A stretch of DNA of 46,177 nt from Lachnoclostridium sp. UBA5890 (GTDB lineage: Bacteria; Bacillota; Clostridia; Lachnospirales; Lachnospiraceae), in NCBI GenBank assembly GCA_002431395.1, contig DJEU01000036.1:7737-53913 (forward strand). Reading direction: 5' to 3'. A program made the position numbers and the translations under genes. Every line of letters begins with the position of its first letter. Position 1 is the stretch's first letter. Below, piece after piece: positions 33,385-42,600 of the stretch. Below the pieces are notes generated by a model that saw only the letters and a program-made list of their open reading frames with translations, did not search any database and had not been told where the DNA came from.

Positions 33385-34872
33385 ATGCCTGTTTTTGATT
33401 TTACCCACACTCCGGATGCCGGAAAAGCGCCGGAATGTACCTATACAATATTTCAGTCCAATGAGAAAAATCCGACGGTGGATAACCCGCTCATGGTCTT
33501 AGAAACATTGGAGGAAGCAAGCTGCCACCATCCGATCGGATTGATCACGAATCCGGTGAAAAAGACAGCATTTGAATATCAGGGAGAAAATGGTACGGTG
33601 AGTGCCAATATACTTCGCATGGACGCACGTTTTACCGGGCTTTTTAAGTGGCTTGGGGAAAACCATATTAAAGTGCGCCTTTCCGGAGAAAATACAGCCG
33701 AAGGGTATGCGGTTTATAAAGTACGCGAGGTCAGTTTTGGCGGCGGTACAAAACTTTCTGCAGAAGACGGATTTTTGCAGTTTATGATCGGACGGCTTCT
33801 TGCCAGCGATGCGCCGGAGATCGATGAACTTGAGGAAGAAGACGAAGATGGCGACAATATGAAACTTACGAGCCTTCAGAGTATTGTCGATTTTATGAAT
33901 TGTGCAGGAAGAACACTGCCAGACAATGTGCGGCTTTGGGCGAGACGAAATCTTGCCGTGGCAAGATCAAGCGAAGTGACAGCGGAAGAAAAGAGGCATG
34001 CCCAGAGAGCGCTTTCCATGATGATGAACATTCAGTGGAAGAGCAATTATTTTGAATCCATTGATCCGGATGAGGCGAGACGGATCCTCGATGAAGAATT
34101 GTATGGGATGGAATCCGTGAAACAACGTATTATCGAGACGATCATTCAGATCAATCGTACGCATACACTGCCGGCCTATGGTATTTTGCTTTGTGGCCCG
34201 GCGGGTACCGGAAAATCGCAGATTGCGTATGCTGTGGCACGTATTCTGCGGCTGCCATGGACGACATTGGATATGAGTTCGATCAACGATCCGGAGCAGC
34301 TTACCGGAAGTTCACGTATTTATGCGAATGCAAAAGCGGGTATTATTATGGAAGCCTTTGCAATGGCAGAATCTTCCAATCTTGTATTTATCATCAACGA
34401 GCTGGATAAGGCAAATTCCGGAAAAGGAAATGGAAATCCGGCGGACGTGCTTTTGACCTTGCTGGACAATCTTGGATTTACGGATAACTACATTGAATGC
34501 CGTATTCCGACCGTAGGAGTGTATCCGATCGCGACGGCAAATGACAAGGAAAATATCAGCGCGCCATTGATGTCACGTTTTGCAGTTATTGATATACCGG
34601 ACTATACAATCGAAGAAAAGAAAACCATCTTTTCCCAGTTTGCGCTTCCGAAAGTGCTGAAACATATGAGCATGCGCAAAGAAGAATGTATCATCGGCGA
34701 AGAAGCCTTGGATGCCATTATGGAAAAATACAAAGGAACGACGGGAATCCGTCCATTGGAGCAGGCAGCAGAACATCTTGCGGCACATGCTTTGTATCAG
34801 ATTGAAGCAAATCATGTGGAAAAAGTAGAATACACAGCGGCGATGGTAAAAGAACTGTTGGACATTGAATAA
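33385..34872 (+). CDS. Lon-like AAA+ ATPase without protease domain
   Basis: The 495-residue protein has an N-terminal domain of unknown type (about 1-150, ending in an acidic EELEEEDEDGD-like stretch), a helical linker like that of Lon (ARRILDEELYGMESVKQRI), and an AAA+ module: Walker A GPAGTGKS (271-278), sensor-1 ATAND, arginine finger R398 in LMSRF, and the C-terminal lid (GIRPLEQAAEHLAAHAL). The Walker B reads LVFIINELDK, with N338 where Lon has Asp. No Ser-Lys protease domain follows. It lies 15 bases before sbcD, so it probably works with DNA-end processing or its regulation (inference). Confidence 0.78.
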   Translation: MPVFDFTHTPDAGKAPECTYTIFQSNEKNPTVDNPLMVLETLEEASCHHPIGLITNPVKKTAFEYQGENGTVSANILRMDARFTGLFKWLGENHIKVRLSGENTAEGYAVYKVREVSFGGGTKLSAEDGFLQFMIGRLLASDAPEIDELEEEDEDGDNMKLTSLQSIVDFMNCAGRTLPDNVRLWARRNLAVARSSEVTAEEKRHAQRALSMMMNIQWKSNYFESIDPDEARRILDEELYGMESVKQRIIETIIQINRTHTLPAYGILLCGPAGTGKSQIAYAVARILRLPWTTLDMSSINDPEQLTGSSRIYANAKAGIIMEAFAMAESSNLVFIINELDKANSGKGNGNPADVLLTLLDNLGFTDNYIECRIPTVGVYPIATANDKENISAPLMSRFAVIDIPDYTIEEKKTIFSQFALPKVLKHMSMRKEECIIGEEALDAIMEKYKGTTGIRPLEQAAEHLAAHALYQIEANHVEKVEYTAAMVKELLDIE

Positions 34873-34887
34873 CAAGGGAGGGAGCCG

Positions 34888-36018
34888 ATGCGGTTACTGC
34901 ATTTGTCGGATCTTCATCTTGGAAAACGAGTGAATGAATTTTCGATGGTGGAAGATCAGCGTTACATATTACGGAAAGTGCTGGAGATCATTGACGAGGA
35001 GAAGCCGGATGGTGTAATGATCGCGGGAGATATTTACGATAAATCTGTGCCAAACGAAGAGGCAGTAAAACTTCTTGGCGGATTTTTATCGAACCTTGCG
35101 AAACGGGAACTGCAGGTGTATATCATCAGTGGAAATCATGACTCCGCGGTTAAACTTGCCTTTGCGTCAGATCTGATCGACCGCAGCGGGATTCATTTTT
35201 CTCCTGTGTACGAGGGGAAAGTGGAATCATTTTGCTTGGAAGAAAATGGAAATAAAATCAATATTTATATGCTTCCGTTTGTTCGGCCAATTACTGTCAA
35301 AACGATATTTCCGGAGGAAGCTGACAATATCAAAAATTATTCCGATGCGTGTCGTGTGGCAATTGACCATATGGACATTGACGAAACAAAATGCAATATT
35401 CTGATCGCGCACCAGTTTGTGACCGGGGCATCCCGCTCGGATTCGGAGGAAATGATCGGAGGACTGGATAACGTCGATGTTTCGGTGTTTGATGCCTTTG
35501 ATTATGTCGCACTTGGGCACATTCATGGTCCGCAGCGGGTAGTGAGAGATACGGTCCGCTATAGCGGAACTCCGCTTAAATACTCCTTTTCTGAGGCCGA
35601 TCACCATAAATCCGTGACGATATTAGACATCGAAGGGAAAAATATTACGATACGTACGGCTCCGTTGATTCCCAAACATGATATGCGGGAAATCAGTGGA
35701 ACATTTGAAGAATTAACCAAAGAATCTTTTTATCAAGACCAGAAAACCGACGATTATCTTCACATCACGTTGACGGATGAAGAAGATATTCCGGACGCGA
35801 TGGGAAAACTTCGAAAAATTTACCCAAATCTTATGAAATTGAATTATGATAATACGCGGACCAGGCAGAATCAACTGGTGGAAAAGGGCGCAGATGTGGA
35901 GCATAAGCAGCCGATCGAATTATTTGAGGAATTGTATGAGATGCAGAATAATCAGCCGATGAATGAAGAACAGCGTGCGTTTGTGCAGGATATGATGAAA
36001 ACCGTGTGGAAGGAGTGA
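34888..36018 (+). CDS. sbcD: SbcD nuclease subunit
   Basis: The 376-residue calcineurin-like phosphoesterase has the Mre11/SbcD metal motifs in order: SDLHLGK (7-13), GDIYD, SGNHDS and, further on, ALGHIHGPQ. With SbcC it forms an ATP-dependent nuclease that opens DNA hairpins and clears blocked double-strand ends. GGGAGG precedes the ATG. The sbcC gene starts 4 bases after its stop. Confidence 0.95.
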   Translation: MRLLHLSDLHLGKRVNEFSMVEDQRYILRKVLEIIDEEKPDGVMIAGDIYDKSVPNEEAVKLLGGFLSNLAKRELQVYIISGNHDSAVKLAFASDLIDRSGIHFSPVYEGKVESFCLEENGNKINIYMLPFVRPITVKTIFPEEADNIKNYSDACRVAIDHMDIDETKCNILIAHQFVTGASRSDSEEMIGGLDNVDVSVFDAFDYVALGHIHGPQRVVRDTVRYSGTPLKYSFSEADHHKSVTILDIEGKNITIRTAPLIPKHDMREISGTFEELTKESFYQDQKTDDYLHITLTDEEDIPDAMGKLRKIYPNLMKLNYDNTRTRQNQLVEKGADVEHKQPIELFEELYEMQNNQPMNEEQRAFVQDMMKTVWKE

Positions 36019-36022
36019 GGAT

Positions 36023-38785
36023 ATGAGACCGTTACATTTGACAATGACAGCATTTGGACCGTATGCGGACACAAAAAAACTGGATATGGGAAAATTAGGA
36101 AATGACGGATTGTATCTGATCACGGGAGATACGGGAGCCGGCAAGACGACGATATTTGATGCTATCTGCTATGCTTTGTACGGAAGACCGAGTGGAGAAA
36201 ACCGCGAGGAATGGATGCTTCGGTCCACGTACGCTGACGGTGACACGAAAACGGAAGTGCGCCTTGTCTTTTCCCATCGGGGACAGACCTACGAGGTGGC
36301 AAGAAATCCGGAATACGCGAGAAAAAAACAGCGTGGAGAGGGCATGACGACCGAAAAAGCCAATGCGGAACTGATTCTGCCGGATGGCGTCGTAGTATCG
36401 GGGAAAAAGGAAGTAACTGCCGTGATAGAAGAGCTGCTGGGCGTGGACAGGGAACAGTTTACTCAGATCGCGATGCTCGCACAGGGAGATTTTCTGAAAC
36501 TTTTGATCGCACCGACATCGGAACGCCAGGAAATCTTTCGCCGGTTATTTCAGACGGAGCGTTATCTGAATCTGCAAAAGAAACTTTCGGGCGAAGCAAA
36601 GCAGTTGTATGGAAACTGCCAGGATCTTAGAAAGAGCATGGAGCAGTACATTCAGGGGATTTTGTGTGAGGAAGAAAATGTATTATTTTTGGAAGTAGAA
36701 AAAGCAAAAAAGAAGGAACTTCCAATCGAAAAAGTATTGGAAATACTGGATGAGTTAGAACAGGAAGATGTCGAAAAAACTCGAAAAATCAAGGAAAAAG
36801 AGACACAAATAGACGAAGAATTAGAAAAAGTAAATGCCAAGATCGGGCAGGCAGAACAGATAGAAAAAATGCAAAAAGAATTGCAGGAAGCCGGCCGGCA
36901 GATTCAGATTTTGAAGGAAGAAAGAGAACTTGCAAAACAGCAGCGGGAGCAGGCGCAAAAAGAGCAGGAGGGAACAGAAGAACTTCTGCGCCAGGCGACA
37001 GAGATTCATCTCGAGCTTCCAAAGTACGAAAAAGTGGACGAACTGGAGAAAATAATTCAGAAGGCAGAGCATTCTGCCAAACAGAACGAAACCCAATTAT
37101 TGGAAAAAGACAAGAAGATTCAAGACCTTGAAATAGAACTGGAAAAATACAGACAAGAGTTGCAGACATTCTCAGATATCGGGGAATTGCGGGAAAAATT
37201 ACGGCATGAAATAGAACGTTTAAGTGAAAAAATACAAAAGATCAAACAGGTCAAAGCAAAGAAAAAAGACCTGACAGAACGGGAAAGCGAAGCAAGGGAA
37301 GCGCAGAAACAATACCTTGTGGCAGACGAAGCCTATAAGAAGGAAAAACAGGTATATGAACGGATGGATCAGGCCTATCGTGACGGACAGGCGGGATTAT
37401 TGGCAAGCCGGCTTGTGGAAGATATGCCGTGTCCGGTCTGCGGTTCATTGAGCCATCCGAAACTGGCAGAACTTTCCAGCAAGGTACCGCATGAGGAGGA
37501 ACTGAAAAAGGCCAAAATGTCGTGCGAGCGAGCTTACGAAAATGTAAATGAGAAGGCGAAACAGGCAAACATTTATCACACCAAAGCAGCAGAGGCGGCG
37601 AGCCATCTGACAGAGGAACTTTCGCAGCTGCTTGGGGAAGTGGTGGATGCGGACGGGCAGATCGCGGAATTGGAAAAAGAGACAAAAGCGAATCTTCTAA
37701 AAAGGCAGAACGAATTGGCAGAAGAAGAGAAGAGAATACAAAGAAAAGTTTGGTTAGAGAAAAAAATTCCGGAAAGCGAAACTGCCTATGAGAAAGAAAA
37801 ACAAAGCAGGGAAGAAATTGTGACATCTCAGATCAAGGCGGCGGAAACCCTTGAAAATGCAAAGAAACAAAAGGAGGAAATAGTGGCAAATCTGCGCTTT
37901 TCCGGGTATCAGGAGGCGGCGCAGAAAGAGCAGGAAATCCGAACGGCTGTGAAGAAAAAACAGGAAAAATTTGACAGCGCCGACAAGGCATATCAGCAAA
38001 AAAGTCAGGCGGTTTCTGCGATGCAGGGAACGATCGAAGGACTTCAAAAAGCAATTGAAACGGCAGAAACCATTGATCTGCCGGAACTTTTGGAACGCCA
38101 GAAGGCTTTGATGAGGGAGCGGACGGAGCTGGATGAAAAAATGAAAGAAATCCATACGCGTCGGAAAACAAATGCAGGCATTCAGGAAAATATAGGAAAA
38201 AATGCAGGTGAACTTTTGAAGCAGGAGAAAAAATATGCGTGGGTCAATGCACTTTCTGCGACGGCAAACGGAACATTGACGGCGAAAGACAAAATCAGTC
38301 TCGAAACGTATGTGCAGATGACGTATTTTGACCGTATTATTTACCGCGCGAATCTACGGTTTATGAAAATGTCCGACGGCCAGTATGAGTTAGAGCGTGT
38401 GCGGGAAGCAGAGAATAAGCGGAGCCAGAGCGGATTGGAATTATGCGTTATCGATCATTATAATGGCACGCGACGAAGTGTCAAGTCGCTTTCCGGCGGC
38501 GAGTCCTTTATGGCATCGTTGTCATTGGCGCTGGGGCTCTCCGATGAGGTGCAGGAGTCGGCAGGCGGAATCCAGATCGACACGATGTTTGTCGATGAAG
38601 GATTCGGCTCTTTGGATACGGAAAAAACACTTCCTCTGGCATATAAGGCGCTGGTCGGAATTACCGAAGGCCATAAGCTGGTCGGTATCATATCGCATGT
38701 GTCAGAATTGAAGGAAAAAATTGACAAACAAATCGTCGTAACGAAAGATGCGACGGGACGCAGCGACGTGTGTATCCGGGTATGA
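36023..38785 (+). CDS. sbcC: SbcC SMC-like ATPase subunit
   Basis: The 920-residue protein has an N-terminal ABC half with Walker A TGDTGAGKTT (about 32-41) and Q-loop region, two long coiled-coil arms, a zinc hook CPVCG (C470, C473) between them, and a C-terminal half with the signature SLSGGESFMASLSLALGLS and Walker B TMFVDEGFGSLD. This is the complete Rad50/SbcC layout. It is cotranscribed with sbcD, and the stop lies 8 bases from the convergent permease gene. Confidence 0.95.
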   Translation: MRPLHLTMTAFGPYADTKKLDMGKLGNDGLYLITGDTGAGKTTIFDAICYALYGRPSGENREEWMLRSTYADGDTKTEVRLVFSHRGQTYEVARNPEYARKKQRGEGMTTEKANAELILPDGVVVSGKKEVTAVIEELLGVDREQFTQIAMLAQGDFLKLLIAPTSERQEIFRRLFQTERYLNLQKKLSGEAKQLYGNCQDLRKSMEQYIQGILCEEENVLFLEVEKAKKKELPIEKVLEILDELEQEDVEKTRKIKEKETQIDEELEKVNAKIGQAEQIEKMQKELQEAGRQIQILKEERELAKQQREQAQKEQEGTEELLRQATEIHLELPKYEKVDELEKIIQKAEHSAKQNETQLLEKDKKIQDLEIELEKYRQELQTFSDIGELREKLRHEIERLSEKIQKIKQVKAKKKDLTERESEAREAQKQYLVADEAYKKEKQVYERMDQAYRDGQAGLLASRLVEDMPCPVCGSLSHPKLAELSSKVPHEEELKKAKMSCERAYENVNEKAKQANIYHTKAAEAASHLTEELSQLLGEVVDADGQIAELEKETKANLLKRQNELAEEEKRIQRKVWLEKKIPESETAYEKEKQSREEIVTSQIKAAETLENAKKQKEEIVANLRFSGYQEAAQKEQEIRTAVKKKQEKFDSADKAYQQKSQAVSAMQGTIEGLQKAIETAETIDLPELLERQKALMRERTELDEKMKEIHTRRKTNAGIQENIGKNAGELLKQEKKYAWVNALSATANGTLTAKDKISLETYVQMTYFDRIIYRANLRFMKMSDGQYELERVREAENKRSQSGLELCVIDHYNGTRRSVKSLSGGESFMASLSLALGLSDEVQESAGGIQIDTMFVDEGFGSLDTEKTLPLAYKALVGITEGHKLVGIISHVSELKEKIDKQIVVTKDATGRSDVCIRV

Positions 38786-38793
38786 CAAAATAG

Positions 38794-39924
38794 TTATATC
38801 ACATTTAATAGATATGAAAGACTCATCAAAAGTATCAGAAATACGAGGTTGCTTATCGTGAAATACAAAAGATAAGCACCTTTTTTTTCAGGCATTTCTT
38901 TGGCTAAAAATTTGAATGAGATCAGGCTTGCCATGGAGGCAATCAGCGTGCCCAGTCCACCAAGATTTACTCCGATGATCAAGTCAGCATATTGACGGGT
39001 AAATCCTGACAAAAGAATTGCAGCGGGAACATTACTCATAAACTGGCTGGCAAGGATAGCAGTAAGCGTTTCATGTCCATTGATAATATTAGCAAGGGCA
39101 TCATGAAAATACGGAATGCGCCCAATATTTCCGATAAAGATAAAAAGGGCGGCAAATGTGAAAAGAAGAGAATAATCAATTTTCTTAAAAGTCTTCCGAC
39201 TGTAGCCAATCATGCTGACAAGGACAAGATTTAAAGTGATCTTCCATGGTACCACATGAAGAACGGTAAGCAGGCAGATCAGAAAAAGGAGAGAAAAGCC
39301 GAGAACGGAAAGCGGGCTTTGAATGGATGCCTTTTTTTCAAAATTTACCTGAATAGCACTTGATTCCCGGCGGCATATAATAAGAATCCATGCACAGAGA
39401 AGGAGAAGCGAAACGAACGTAAAAGGCAGCATAAGCAGAAGAAAAGAGCCGATGTTGCTGCCGGATTTTTCATAAAGATATAAATTTTGTGGATTGCCAA
39501 GTGGGGTAAGCATACTTCCCAGATTGGCTGCAATCGTCTGAAGCGAGATAATGGGAATCAACCATTTTTTCAATTTTGTATCAAGCATGTGGAATACAAT
39601 AATTGTCAACGGCACAAATGTGATCAGTGCGACGTCGTTGGTAATGAACATACTGCAAAAAAAGCACAAGAGAACGAAGACAAATAAAATCTGTCGTACA
39701 TTTTTCACGTGGCAGAGGATAGACTGTGCGATCACAGCAAACAGACCATTTTCCTGAAAACCTGCCATAACGGCCATGAGGCAGAATAAAATTGCCAATG
39801 TTCGAAAATCAATATAATCCAAATAAGCGGCATCCGGCGGCACCAGAAAGAGCGAAATGAGCGCAAGGAGAGAAGAAATACAAAGAACGGTTTCTGTTTT
39901 TACAAAATTTTTTATCTGATGCAT
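38794..39924 (-). CDS. SLC13/ArsB-type anion permease
   Basis: The protein of about 376 residues has 10-11 hydrophobic helices and the paired ion-transporter-superfamily loops: FITNDVALITFVPLTI in the first half and GSMLTPLGNPQNLYLY, then a second-half counterpart (FMSNVPAAILLSGF, GVNLGGLGTLIAS). Members carry dicarboxylates, sulfate, arsenite or sodium/proton; the substrate is not clear here. The ATG at 39924 has AAAGGA about 10 bases upstream and is preferred over an upstream ATG at 39990 that lies in the promoter. It is monocistronic. Confidence 0.85.
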   Translation of the reverse strand: MHQIKNFVKTETVLCISSLLALISLFLVPPDAAYLDYIDFRTLAILFCLMAVMAGFQENGLFAVIAQSILCHVKNVRQILFVFVLLCFFCSMFITNDVALITFVPLTIIVFHMLDTKLKKWLIPIISLQTIAANLGSMLTPLGNPQNLYLYEKSGSNIGSFLLLMLPFTFVSLLLLCAWILIICRRESSAIQVNFEKKASIQSPLSVLGFSLLFLICLLTVLHVVPWKITLNLVLVSMIGYSRKTFKKIDYSLLFTFAALFIFIGNIGRIPYFHDALANIINGHETLTAILASQFMSNVPAAILLSGFTRQYADLIIGVNLGGLGTLIASMASLISFKFLAKEMPEKKGAYLLYFTISNLVFLILLMSLSYLLNVI

Positions 39925-39961
39925 CGGATGAGGTTCCTTTCTTAAATCATAATGTATCATT

Positions 39962-39990
39962 ATTATAAACGAAGAATTCGTGGAAATCAA
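39962..39990 (-). promoter_or_regulatory. promoter of the permease gene
   Basis: On the minus strand TTGATT (39990-39985) and a perfect TATAAT (39967-39962) are exactly 17 bp apart, about 38 bases before the start codon at 39924. Confidence 0.8.
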
Positions 39991-40022
39991 ATAAATTTAC
40001 CCCATCCAGAAATAAGGCTGCG

Positions 40023-40051
40023 TTGACAGTCACCCTCTTTTTTGATAAAAT
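40023..40051 (+). promoter_or_regulatory. promoter of the hipBA-like operon
   Basis: A perfect TTGACA (40023-40028) and TAAAAT (40046-40051) are 17 bp apart. A 28-bp palindrome starts at the next base. Confidence 0.8.
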
Positions 40052-40079
40052 AAGAACGGATAATATATTATCCGTTCTT
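40052..40079. promoter_or_regulatory. 28-bp perfect palindromic operator
   Basis: AAGAACGGATAATA and its exact reverse complement TATTATCCGTTCTT form an uninterrupted 28-bp palindrome abutting the -10 box and covering the likely start site. This is the expected place for HipB-type autorepression. It could also fold in RNA and is followed by T residues, so attenuation is a weaker alternative. Confidence 0.75.
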
Positions 40080-40146
40080 TTACTATGTCAAGGAAAAATT
40101 TCGTCAAAAAGAGAAAAATTGTGTAAAATGATAAGGGGGTTATCCG

Positions 40147-40425
40147 ATGGAACCGATGATATGGGAAACGGCAGAGGAGATGGACCAAAAATTGGCGAAG
40201 AGAATGAAAGTGATCCGAAAGAGACGTTCAATCTCACAGAGAAATCTTGCGGCTGAAAGCGGCGTGAGTTATGGCTCGATTAAGCGCTTTGAGTCTACAG
40301 GCAAAATTTCATTGCTGTCATTGACAAAAATTGCGATGGCATTAGGGGTAGCAAATGAAATACAATCCTTGTTTACGGAGGTTCCGTATCGTAGTATAGA
40401 GGAGGTTATCCATGAAGCCGAATAA
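40147..40425 (+). CDS. HipB-like XRE antitoxin
   Basis: The 92-residue protein is an XRE helix-turn-helix (about 15-75: LAKRMKVIRKRRSISQRNLA, SGVSYGSIKRFESTGKISLL, LTKIAMALGVANEI). It directly precedes and overlaps the HipA gene by 14 bases, which is the order of type II hipBA modules. It most likely binds the HipA protein and the 28-bp palindrome in its own promoter. GGGGG lies before the ATG. Confidence 0.87.
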   Translation: MEPMIWETAEEMDQKLAKRMKVIRKRRSISQRNLAAESGVSYGSIKRFESTGKISLLSLTKIAMALGVANEIQSLFTEVPYRSIEEVIHEAE

Positions 40426-41542
40426 AATGATGCAGGTGTATTATCATGACCAGCTGGTAGGGACACTTGCAAAAACCCAAAATTGGAAAATAGCTTTTGC
40501 GTACGATGAGGAGTGGCTGGAAAACGGATTCGCTGTCAGTCCATTTTCACTGCCATTGAAAAAACAAGTTTTTGTACCGGAGAAAGATTATTTTGGAGGC
40601 TTGTTTGGTGCCTTTGCTGACAGTCTTCCAGATGCGTGGGGACGGTTTTTGCTGGAACGCGTGTTAAAAAAATCAGGAAAAAATCCGGAAGAATATGGGA
40701 TGCTGGATCGGTTGGCAATAATTGGAGATTCCGGAATGGGGGCATTGACGTACAGACCGGCAAAAGAAGCAGAAAAGGCTGTTTGGGAAGAAGATTTCGA
40801 TGTACTGGCGGAACAGTGTAAAAAAATATTATTGACGCAGTATTCCGAAAAATTGGATGACATCTACCGGCTGGGAGGCAGCAGCGGAGGAGCACGGCCG
40901 AAGATTATGACGAAAGTGGACGGAGAGGATTGGATTATTAAGTTTCCGGCGCATGTGGATAGCGAAAATGTTGGAAAAATGGAGTATGACTATTATCTTT
41001 GTGCATTAAAGTGCGGAATTGAAATGAGTGAATCCAGACTATTTGCTTCGGAAAAGTGTGAAGGTTATTTTGGCACGAAACGGTTTGACCGCAAAGCGGA
41101 TGGAAGTAAAATTCATATGCTTACGGCTTCTGCGATTCTTGAGATGGATTTTGAGCAGCCGGTGTTAGATTATGCGGATTTGATGAAATTAACGAGGATT
41201 CTTACAGAAAATAATAGGACGGATATGGAAAATATGTACCGGCGTATGTGTTTTAATGTGTATGCCCACAATCGTGACGATCATGCCAAGAATTTTTCTT
41301 TTTTATATGAAGAAGAAAAAAAGGGCTGGCGGCTCAGTCCCGCATACGATCTGACTTACAGCACGACATATTATGGTGAGCATACAACGACGGTAGCCGG
41401 AAATGGCAGGAATCCGTCAGAAAAAGAATTGATCGAAGTGGGCGCCGGCGCAGGATTAGAGGCCGATTTTTGCCGAGAAACCGCTAGAAATATGTATGAA
41501 GTAATACACGAAACATTAAATGGTTATTTAGAAAAGAGTTGA
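40412..41542 (+). CDS. hipA: HipA family kinase toxin
   Basis: The 376-residue protein has the HipA layout: an N-subdomain (VYYHDQLVGTL, FFGGLFGAFADSLPDAWG-like text), the Gly-rich SSGGARPK loop, and a kinase C-domain with the catalytic segment N287-R-D289-D-H-A-K-N and D313 in SPAYDL. HipA toxins phosphorylate glutamyl-tRNA synthetase or related targets and arrest growth; the target here is unknown. AGGAGG sits 6 bases before the ATG. All key residues are present, so it should be active. An EamA transporter overlaps its stop. Confidence 0.9.
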   Translation: MKPNKMMQVYYHDQLVGTLAKTQNWKIAFAYDEEWLENGFAVSPFSLPLKKQVFVPEKDYFGGLFGAFADSLPDAWGRFLLERVLKKSGKNPEEYGMLDRLAIIGDSGMGALTYRPAKEAEKAVWEEDFDVLAEQCKKILLTQYSEKLDDIYRLGGSSGGARPKIMTKVDGEDWIIKFPAHVDSENVGKMEYDYYLCALKCGIEMSESRLFASEKCEGYFGTKRFDRKADGSKIHMLTASAILEMDFEQPVLDYADLMKLTRILTENNRTDMENMYRRMCFNVYAHNRDDHAKNFSFLYEEEKKGWRLSPAYDLTYSTTYYGEHTTTVAGNGRNPSEKELIEVGAGAGLEADFCRETARNMYEVIHETLNGYLEKS

Positions 41543-42483
41543 GTAAACGAATGAAGCCGAAAACTACTAATTTCATGACAAAAACCTGGGTGATCGTCAT
41601 CGGAGCAATGATCTGCTGTACGTTATGGGGAAGTGCATTCCCATGCATCAAGATCGGTTACCGCATGATGGAAATTGCGGCGGCAGATACGGCATCCCAG
41701 ATATTATACGCAGGATACCGTTTTACATTGGCAGGTGTACTGACGATTGTTTTGGGAAGCATCCTACAGCGGAAAATATTGCTTCCAAAGCGGAGTGCTA
41801 TCGGAAAAATCGGGCTTTTGAGCCTTCTACAGACGGTGCTTCAATATTTATTTTTCTATATCGGACTGGCGCACACGACCGGTGTAAAAGCATCCATTAT
41901 CGAAGCGATCAGTACATTTGTGGCAATCCTTGTCGCAGGCTATCTTTTTCATCAGGAAACCGTGACTTCGCGCAAAATGATCGGCTGTCTGGTCGGATTT
42001 GCGGGTGTGGTGCTTGTCAATGTTGCAGGCAGCGGAATGGACTTTCATTTTTCACCGGCAGGAGATGGGTGCATTCTATTGTCGACCGTTTCCTATGCGT
42101 TTTCGTCTGTCTGCATGAAACGTTTTTCACAAAAAGAAGACCCGGTCATGCTGAGCGGGTACCAGTTTATATTGGGTGGTATTGTTATGATTGCCTGCGG
42201 AGCCGCAATGGGCGGTCATTTGAAAGCCTTTACCGTGAGTGCGTTAGCACTGCTCATTTATATGGCAATGATCTCCGCGGTGGCTTATTCTCTCTGGGGC
42301 ATGCTTCTCAAATACAATCCGGTGTCAAAAGTAACAGTATTTGGGTTTATGAATCCGGTGATCGGTGTGATTTTGTCCGCACTTTTGCTGAATGAAACCG
42401 AGGCGCTTGGCGTGAGCAGCGTGCTGGCACTTGGACTGGTGTGCGTGGGAATTTATATTGTAAATGCTAAGGCAAAGGAATGA
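41539..42483 (+). CDS. EamA family (drug/metabolite) transporter
   Basis: The 314-residue protein has about ten transmembrane helices in two EamA repeats (CCTLWGSAFPCIKIGY early; VSYAFSSVCMKRFSQKEDPV and the second-half PVSKVTVFGFMNPVIGVILS). Such carriers export amino acids or other metabolites. The TTG at 41539 overlaps the hipA stop by 4 bases (TTGA), and an ATG at 41551 is an alternative; neither has a strong ribosome site, so translation is probably coupled to hipA. The pairing with a toxin-antitoxin module is unusual and may be fortuitous. Confidence 0.88.
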   Translation: MSKRMKPKTTNFMTKTWVIVIGAMICCTLWGSAFPCIKIGYRMMEIAAADTASQILYAGYRFTLAGVLTIVLGSILQRKILLPKRSAIGKIGLLSLLQTVLQYLFFYIGLAHTTGVKASIIEAISTFVAILVAGYLFHQETVTSRKMIGCLVGFAGVVLVNVAGSGMDFHFSPAGDGCILLSTVSYAFSSVCMKRFSQKEDPVMLSGYQFILGGIVMIACGAAMGGHLKAFTVSALALLIYMAMISAVAYSLWGMLLKYNPVSKVTVFGFMNPVIGVILSALLLNETEALGVSSVLALGLVCVGIYIVNAKAKE

Positions 42484-42489
42484 TTTTTG

Positions 42490-42503
42490 AAAAACGGGGC
42501 AAA
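42490..42503 (+). repeat. phased short repeat, unit 1
   Basis: AAAAACGGGGCAAA, first of three identical 14-bp copies spaced exactly 33 bp apart upstream of the DUF4143 ATPase. Confidence 0.9.
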
Positions 42504-42522
42504 AATTAGGGAATAAAAGTTA

Positions 42523-42536
42523 AAAAACGGGGCAAA
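42523..42536 (+). repeat. phased short repeat, unit 2
   Basis: Second identical copy of AAAAACGGGGCAAA, 33 bp after the first. The spacers are AT-rich and share AAAAATTAG. Confidence 0.9.
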
Positions 42537-42555
42537 ATAACAAAAATTAGATTGA

Positions 42556-42569
42556 AAAAACGGGGCAAA
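42556..42569 (+). repeat. phased short repeat, unit 3
   Basis: Third identical copy, 33 bp after the second and 10 bp before a TATAAT (42580-42585) that itself lies almost on the ribosome binding site of the ATPase gene. Confidence 0.9.
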
Positions 42570-42600
42570 TAGTGTACTGTATAATTGGAGGTGCAGGAAC

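Noticed and set aside
42490..42569. Possible CRISPR array from three evenly spaced repeats
   Set aside because: The repeats are only 14 bp, the spacers are 19 bp, AT-rich and partly alike, and no cas genes are present.
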